A DNA stretch of 12,059 nucleotides, from assembly GCA_027596195.1 (NCBI GenBank), contig JADGJG010000826.1, positions 1 through 12,059 on the forward strand, written 5' to 3'. This stretch comes from Podochytrium sp. JEL0797 (taxonomy: Eukaryota; Chytridiomycota; Chytridiomycetes; Chytridiales; Chytriomycetaceae). Below are positions 6,650-12,059 of the stretch, in pieces. Made by a program: the position numbers and the translations under genes. Numbering within the stretch: position 1 is the first letter of the stretch; every line of letters begins with the position of its first letter. The notes below the pieces were generated by a model. It did no database searches, was not told the origin of the DNA, and worked only from the letters and a program-made list of their open reading frames with translations.

Positions 6650-8769
6650 ATGTCGTACGCATACGTTTCTGAACCGCCGACCAAGGCAAGCTGAGGCAGC
6701 ACGGAAGGCTTGGCACGAATGCGCATGCTGACACATTCTGCAACAGGGCAAGGTTGTTCTCAAGACATCGATGGGCGATCTCGAAGTCGAGGTAAGCTTC
6801 TTGTTGCGAGACTAGGGGATGCGGCTGATTCAGAACACTTCCAGCTGTGGCCCAAAGAGGCGCCGAAGGCCACACGCAACTTTGTGCAGCTGTGGTGAGT
6901 TAGGAGGTGAGAGTGAGTGAGGGTTCTTCTCTAAGAAGTCTTAGCATGGAGGGCTACTACGACGGCACCGAGTTCCACCGCATCGTCAAGGGCTTCATTG
7001 CGCAGGGCGGGGATCCAACCGGTCTGTTCCTGTTTGTTTTTTGTTCTTGTGCGCAGTTGGAGACTGACGGTTTTCTAGGCACGGGACTCGGCGGCGACTC
7101 TGTGTTTGGGGAGCCTTTCGCCGACGAGTTCCACTCCCGGCTACGCTTTTCGCACCGCGGATTGCTGGCAATGGCGAACACGGGCAGACACTCGAACAAG
7201 TCGCAGTTCTTCTTTACCTTGGACAAGACGGAGGATCTCAACAAGAAGAATACAATCTTTGGAAAGGTGTGCGCTATCTCTAGACGCGTCGTTTCTCATT
7301 CCCATCTATCATTTCATTCCCTCGAATATTTCAGATCGTCGGCGACACCATCTACAACCTGCTCGAAATCGGTGACGCTGAGGTTGGCGACGACGAGCGT
7401 CCAACATACCCAATCAAAATCAACGCCGTCGAAATCTTGTCAAACCCGTTCGACGACATTGAACCCCGTACAACCGCACAGGAGAGGGCCGCTCTGATTG
7501 CTGAAGAACGCATGCGCGCAGAGCGCGAGGCAAACAAGAAGTCAAAAGGAAAAAAGTGAGCTCCAAACACGCGTCCTGTTTGATGTTGAAACATTTTCCA
7601 TTCAGAAACTTGAGCTTGTTGTCGTTTGGAGACGAAGCCGCGTCCGAGGAAGCTGTCATCAAATCCGTTAAGACCAAAAAGAAGATTCAGAGCAGTCACG
7701 ACTTGCTCGACGATGAACGTCTCAGCAAAGTAGTCAGTGCTTCGAAGGACGAGTTGATTGCGTCTGCTGGAAAATCGATGCCCGACGACAGAAAGTCGAG
7801 CACTGCGCCCACACCCGCTGTCCCTGCCAAACGCGTTTACGAGGATGAAAGCGAGGAGGAATCCAGTGACGACGATGCGGATGATCGCGCTCAGCGGGAA
7901 AAGTTGTTGGATTCCGTCAAGCAAAAGTTGTCGGGAGGAGGCGGGTCGTCGAAAGTGTGAGTCCCCCCACTCTTGCGCGCTTTTCTTTCTTTGGCGAACA
8001 GCAATATTCAACGTTCACGCGCTCTCCCCCCTCTTTCCAGGTCCTCTGTCCGCGCCGAAATCGAAAAGGTTCAGGCGGAATTGCGGCAAATGGACGCTTC
8101 GCGTCGTTCGAATTCGGAATCTGCAAAAAAGAGCGACAAGCCCATGAACCCGTTGGAAGCGATGCGCAACAAGTACAAAGGCAAGGCAACCATGGGGAAA
8201 AGACCAAAAGGGGGCGATGGGAGTGATATTCTGGGCACTCTTGAGGCGTTCAAGGAAAAGTTGCTTCATCCTGGTGATTCGAAATCGAAGCAGGACGCGG
8301 AGGAGACTACGTGCAAGCTTCATGGGTTGGCAAACTGCAAATCTTGTAAGCGCGATGAGGATGGGGCGATGGATGACGAGGACGATAGCGGGTGAGTAGT
8401 TCTTCTCTTTCTTGCCTCCGCGTTCTTATCTGTTCTCTTGCTTTCCTCAGGTGGTTCAACAATGACCTCAGATTCCAAAAGGAACCCGCCAATGTGTATG
8501 CACCGGTCGTTGATGACTATTCCTTTTTCGATCCAAGAGATCCCAAATCGGCAGACAAGTTCTCGAAGCCGGATGCGGGTTCGCGTGGCACCGATGTGAG
8601 GAGGGATGCCGGTTCGCGTGGCAACGATGTGAAGAGGGATGGGGGAAGGGACGCCGGAAGGGATTCTGGGAGGGGCGGAAACCGGGATTACGATCGACGT
8701 GACCGCGATCGTGGTGGTGATCGTGATGGGGGACGTGACCGGAACCGTGAGCGCGAATATCGACGTTGA
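6650..8769 (+). CDS. CWC27: CWC27-type spliceosomal cyclophilin (NY-CO-10/SDCCAG10 family)
   Basis: Nine exons: 6650-6685, 6747-6791, 6845-6894, 6945-7021, 7079-7266, 7335-7555, 7606-7956, 8041-8391 and 8451-8769; 545 residues. CWC27 is a nuclear spliceosome-associated protein that joins activated complexes. Residues 1-~180 form the cyclophilin domain: EPPTKGKVVLKTSMGD, LWPKEAPKATRNFVQLC, FHRIVKGFIAQGGDPTGTG (Arg56, Phe61, Gln64), DEFHSRLRFSHRGLLAMAN and SQFFFTLDKTEDL. NLSLLSFGDEA is the CWC27-specific motif after the domain. The C-terminal half is charged, with MNPLEAMRNKYKGK, a CKLHGLANCKSC segment (possible CxxH-x4-CxxC metal site), a conserved WFNNDLRF and DDYSFFDPRDP near residue ~460, and an RD/RG-rich tail. 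The family's cyclophilin Trp is absent, and the usual catalytic His before TIFGK is Asn127, so isomerase activity is doubtful. The gene stops 58 bp before the next start codon. Confidence 0.95.
6686..6746 (+). other. GC-AG intron 1 of CWC27
   Basis: The intron starts GCAAGC and ends AACAG (61 nt, phase 0), joining EPPTK to GKVVLKT as the family requires. No GT donor nearby restores that join, and read-through stops after two codons. A GCTGAC branch-like site lies at 6727-6732. Confidence 0.85.
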
Positions 8770-8827
8770 CGTGAATTTCCTTGAAAAACAAAATTATCAA
8801 GATTTGTCAGTTTTTTTGGAAATCAAA
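8770..8827 (+). promoter_or_regulatory. 58-bp gap between CWC27 stop and DRC7 start
   Basis: This very short gap between same-strand genes must hold the CWC27 3' end and the DRC7 5' end. It is AT-rich with a T7 run at 8811-8817 and AAATCAAA before the ATG. No AATAAA is present. The DRC7 promoter may therefore extend into the CWC27 tail. Confidence 0.5.
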
Positions 8828-11800
8828 ATGGACATCACAGTGGTTGTGGATACGGCTGATGAAGACGCAACGTCTACGCACAGCAACGCGCAGGCTATAG
8901 CGGTGAACGCGGATGGCACGGCGCAGATGGCGGAGGCTGCGGAAGGAGACGCGACCAATCCCGACGACGCGCCTGTAGATCCAGACGCTGAGGAATCTGG
9001 AAAAGACGCCATTGATGCTCACGAGGCCTTCTATCAAGTATGATATTTCGAAATTCCAGTGTTTGGCGGTCATTTAAACTCGGCGTGTTTTGGCAAACGC
9101 GCTTGTCTTCTTTGTAGGAACAAAAGGAGAAGCGCAAAAAGGCTCTCCAACAGCAATTGCTCGACAAATCCAAAGTCCGATCCTCCTATTACACGTGCTC
9201 CAAAAAGGAAACGACCGTTCTGCAGTACGTTGAAAACTTCAATCGCCAATACGCGCAGCTGTATCCGGGCCGAAAAGATCTCTTTTTGTGTCCGCTGAAT
9301 GAGTTTGATATTAGAGTAAGGAATCATTTTTCTCTGAACTTGTTTATTCGATTCATTGTAGCTGACTCGACGGTGTGGTGAAATAGAAATTTGTGTGCAC
9401 GTCCATCCGACCTACCCAACCTGCGTACAAGGAGCTTTACGATTACAGAAGCTGTGCAAAATTCCTGGCTGATTATTTGACATACGAGCCATTGGAACCA
9501 CCCCATGAATTGGTTCGTTTGTTTTCCCTGGAATTTTTAAATCGGCTGGGAGGTCTCATCAAAAACCTATGCACAACACATAGCCTCCAAAACTCCCCTC
9601 CCCAACCTACACCCTCAAAATTCAATGCGGAAACTGCTTCGATTATTCCGTCCTCCTTGTATCTCTCCTCCGCGGGTTCGGATACGACGCTTACGTTGTC
9701 TCCGGCTACGCCACGCGCGATATTACAATCCTCGATGAAACCAAAACGGACTCGGACACGATTGGGATTCCCTCTCCGACGGGATATGATCCCGAGAGTA
9801 AACCCGAAACGAGCGTTAACGCGTCGTCCGTGAAAAAGAGCGACGCGGAAGCAAAATACAAAATGAAACCGCCGAGAATGTTGAAGAGTCATTTTATGAT
9901 TAATCAGGAGGAGAAGTCCAAGATTCAGGCGTTGAAGGAGTTGGAGAATCGGAGGATTTTAATGGAGAAGGAGAAGGCTGTGAGTTTTCTTGTTCTTCCT
10001 GTCTGGGAAAAGCACTAATGAACCTGGAACTTTTCTGAATTAGAAAATGATTGAAGATGACGATGAGCTGAAAGGTCTCCGCATTCATGCTTGGGTGATG
10101 GTTTTGCCTGGGAAACGTGAAATCGCGGAAGCCTTTTTCATTGGTAAGATTTGTGTGATTCGTTCCCCCGCCAATCTAAATACAAATATCAGAACCTTCA
10201 ACTGGGCGCATCTACTCAACGGATAACGAAAACTATCTCGGAGTCGAAAGCGTGTTCAGTTCCACCAATTATTGGGTCAACATGCAAGTCTGCTACGACG
10301 GGTTGAAGGTCCGAACCTCATTCGACACTACACCCTTCACTCGAAATTAATCAAATTCTACTTGCGCGTTTAAATGTGCCCCCTCATCCAGGGCATCCAC
10401 TTCGACCTCGGCGACAACTCCAAATGGGAATTCGTCCTCCTCGACAACACCCAACCCGGCCCCTCGCACAACAAAAACGGCGACAAGAACGAAGACAACG
10501 TGAGCGACGATGAGGAAGAAAACGAGGACGAGAACCTCGAGATTCTCGATTTGCCACCGAGTTGGGTCGACCGCATTTCCATCACCAAGGAACAGTTTGA
10601 AAGCAAGTGTCCTGCGGGGAGCAAAACCATGTTGTATCGCAACGCGCGGGTGGAGACTTTTGCAGAGTATCATCGGCAGGATGGGATGGTTTCGCGGTAT
10701 ACTTTTTTTGCGGATGAAGGGAGAGACTTTTATGGCGAGATTAGAGAGATGTTCAGCAACAGAAAGTAAGCACTTGTTTCCCAATGTTGGCTCAGTTTAC
10801 AGAATTTATTTTGCAGGGACAAGTTGAGAGATCGAATCCGAGTTCCATACACGGGAAGAGTGCACGAGTATTTCGACCCCGGCAGACAGCATGGTCTGAA
10901 GGAGCACATCATGATTGAAGAAAAAACGACGGAAATTCACTTTTTCCCAACCTCGAGGTCGGACGGACTGGTCAAACGCGTTGAAGCGGAGAACAAGGTG
11001 TGTTCCCGACTTGGGATCAACTTGCGCGCCTGGAAAAGCACTCGCTTATTATTTTTACGGTGCGACATTAGGTTATCGAGTATTTCACTGACCGAGAAGA
11101 TAAGCTGGTATATCGGAGCGTGACTTACGAATATTCAGACAACGCCGTAAGTTTTTTCACCATTTTTTTATTCCCATTAAACTCATCATAATTCCAGCCT
11201 GATGATTCCAAAGATGGAAAAATCATCACCAAGATGACGGAAAAGTTTGAAAGAAACAAAGGTATTTGTGTTCGCTCCATCCATGACGCGGGTTATTGAA
11301 ACTTGATTATTTTTCCAACAGATGTTCCAGCACATGAAGATCCCGCAAAGAAAACATACCTTTTGAAGGACGAAAAGGTGAAATTCGAACGTCTATTGTA
11401 CAGTTTACTAATTACTTTGTGCGCGGGGAACACCAGATCAAAGTTGTTTATCATTTGGAAGAAGGGAGAATCATCCCCTCGTACCGCGAATTCAAGAAGC
11501 CGAACGCGGATCAAAAAGCTAGTTCTCTTGAAACCCCCATCAGCTTCGAGGTCCGATTTTATATTGTTGCCTTTGTTCCCTTGCATCACTGAACTCTCCT
11601 CCCAGGTCAACCCATTCATCAAACCAGCCAAAAAACAACACCTCTACGCCCAGCTCTGCAACCTCATGCGTTCAGAACAAGCATGCATCCAAGCAATCAA
11701 AAACTCGGACCGCGAGGTGTCGGAAATTCTTCAAGCCCGCGCGTTTGAGGAGAAGGACATTTCGCTCGTGATTTCCGTGTATGACACGATTCGCAACAAT

Positions 11801-11982
11801 ACGGTGAGTCTCGCTATTTTTTTTTGGGCTTGATATCATCATGGGGGAAATTGAAAGTGAACTTTTTGTGTCAACTTTACCAGAAACTTGTCAACGAAGA
11901 GGAAAAAGAAAACCACAAGGGAGAAGAAGAAGAGTCTAAAACTACAGACTTGGATTACCTTTCGCCCTTCTTGGTCAACTAC
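8828..11982 (+). CDS. DRC7: Dynein regulatory complex subunit 7 (CCDC135/FAP50), 3' partial
   Basis: Fourteen exons: 8828-9037, 9118-9315, 9387-9512, 9584-9979, 10044-10143, 10193-10308, 10392-10765, 10817-10997, 11072-11146, 11198-11261, 11322-11377, 11437-11550, 11606-11803 and 11884-11982. All phases close, giving 769 residues before the window ends. DRC7 is part of the nexin-dynein regulatory complex of motile cilia. Matches include KFVCTSIRPTQPAYKELYDY, CGNCFDYSVLLVSLLRGFGY with DAYVVSGYATRDIT (the CEP76/DRC7 peptidase-like fold, Cys at ~193-196), GLRIHAWVMVLPGKREIAE, YWVNMQVCYDG, FDLGDNSKWEF, FPTSRSDGLVKRVE, PAHEDPAKKTYLL, VVYHLEEGRIIPSYREF, VISVYDTIRNN and LDYLSPFL. The N-terminus is acidic and low-complexity, and an acidic loop interrupts exon 7. 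Intron 11378-11436 is required to join KDEK to IKVVYH and has a TACTAAT branch site. ATG 8828 is the first one clear of the upstream gene. Confidence 0.95.
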
Positions 11983-12059
11983 GTAAGCAATATTTTGTGG
12001 AGCTGGGGGGAGGGAGGGGGGGGGGGGGGAGAGGCCGAGTGCGCGAGCTGACCCTTTTG
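11983..12059 (+). other. DRC7 intron, truncated by window end, with poly-G tract
   Basis: A GTAAGC donor at 11983 follows LDYLSPFLVNY in phase 0. The intron carries 14 G at 12016-12029 plus shorter G runs, and a GCTGAC branch-like site at 12048-12053. The acceptor is therefore probably just beyond the window. Confidence 0.8.
12005..12029. repeat. Poly-G tract
   Basis: Six, three and fourteen G are separated by single A. The tract lies in intron sequence directly downstream of DRC7 exon 14. Confidence 0.9.

Noticed and set aside
6180..6672. ORFs 6180-6509 (minus) and 6430-6672 (plus) just before CWC27
   Set aside because: The plus ORF runs through the CWC27 promoter and start codon in another frame; neither has a recognisable motif.
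11378..11436. Continuation of DRC7 exon 11 as coding sequence through 11436
   Set aside because: Reading through shifts out of the YHLEEGRII frame. A 59-nt intron with a TACTAAT branch site restores the family sequence exactly.

Overview
The window reads as eukaryotic nuclear DNA with compact, intron-dense genes. I resolve 26 internal introns with two visible ends, most of them 49-85 nt, with GT-AG borders and, in the clearest cases, TACTAAC/CTAAT/CTGAC-like branch sites. The last gene encodes DRC7, a ciliary dynein regulatory complex subunit, so the organism should make motile flagella. A separate fungal-type dihydrofolate synthase, a DUF89/ARMT1-family protein and small introns together suggest a zoosporic (chytrid-like) fungus or a close flagellated relative. 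This placement is inference from gene content, not a phylogenetic result.

Layout: (1) 1-749 +, the 3' part of an ARMT1/Hrt2-type DUF89 phosphatase gene, preceded by an intron carrying a 25-nt poly-C tract. (2) 920-2903 -, a two-exon gene for an N-terminal histone-fold (Bromo_TP, TAF8/TAF3-like) protein with a long low-complexity tail, convergent with gene 1. (3) 2963-4583 +, a four-exon FOL3-type dihydrofolate synthase that shares a 59-bp divergent promoter with gene 2. Its C-terminal conserved block is out of frame with the rest across long G tracts. (4) 4584-6649, about 2 kb without a convincing large gene. It holds two diverged copies of a composite repeat, three copies of a T-rich/AAAAACGCG element (the last abutting the next gene) and one weak small spliced ORF candidate. 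(5) 6650-8769 +, a nine-exon CWC27 spliceosomal cyclophilin whose first intron is GC-AG. (6) 8828 to the window end, +, fourteen exons of DRC7, cut off inside an intron.

The genes do not form a pathway: they cover metabolite or protein damage control, basal transcription, folate synthesis, splicing and flagellar motility. The most striking signal crosses gene boundaries. In most long exons the wobble position is dominated by C/A at the exon's 5' part and switches to G/T in the 3' part, resetting at each intron and following transcript sense on both strands. The four long poly-C/poly-G tracts fit the same polarity.
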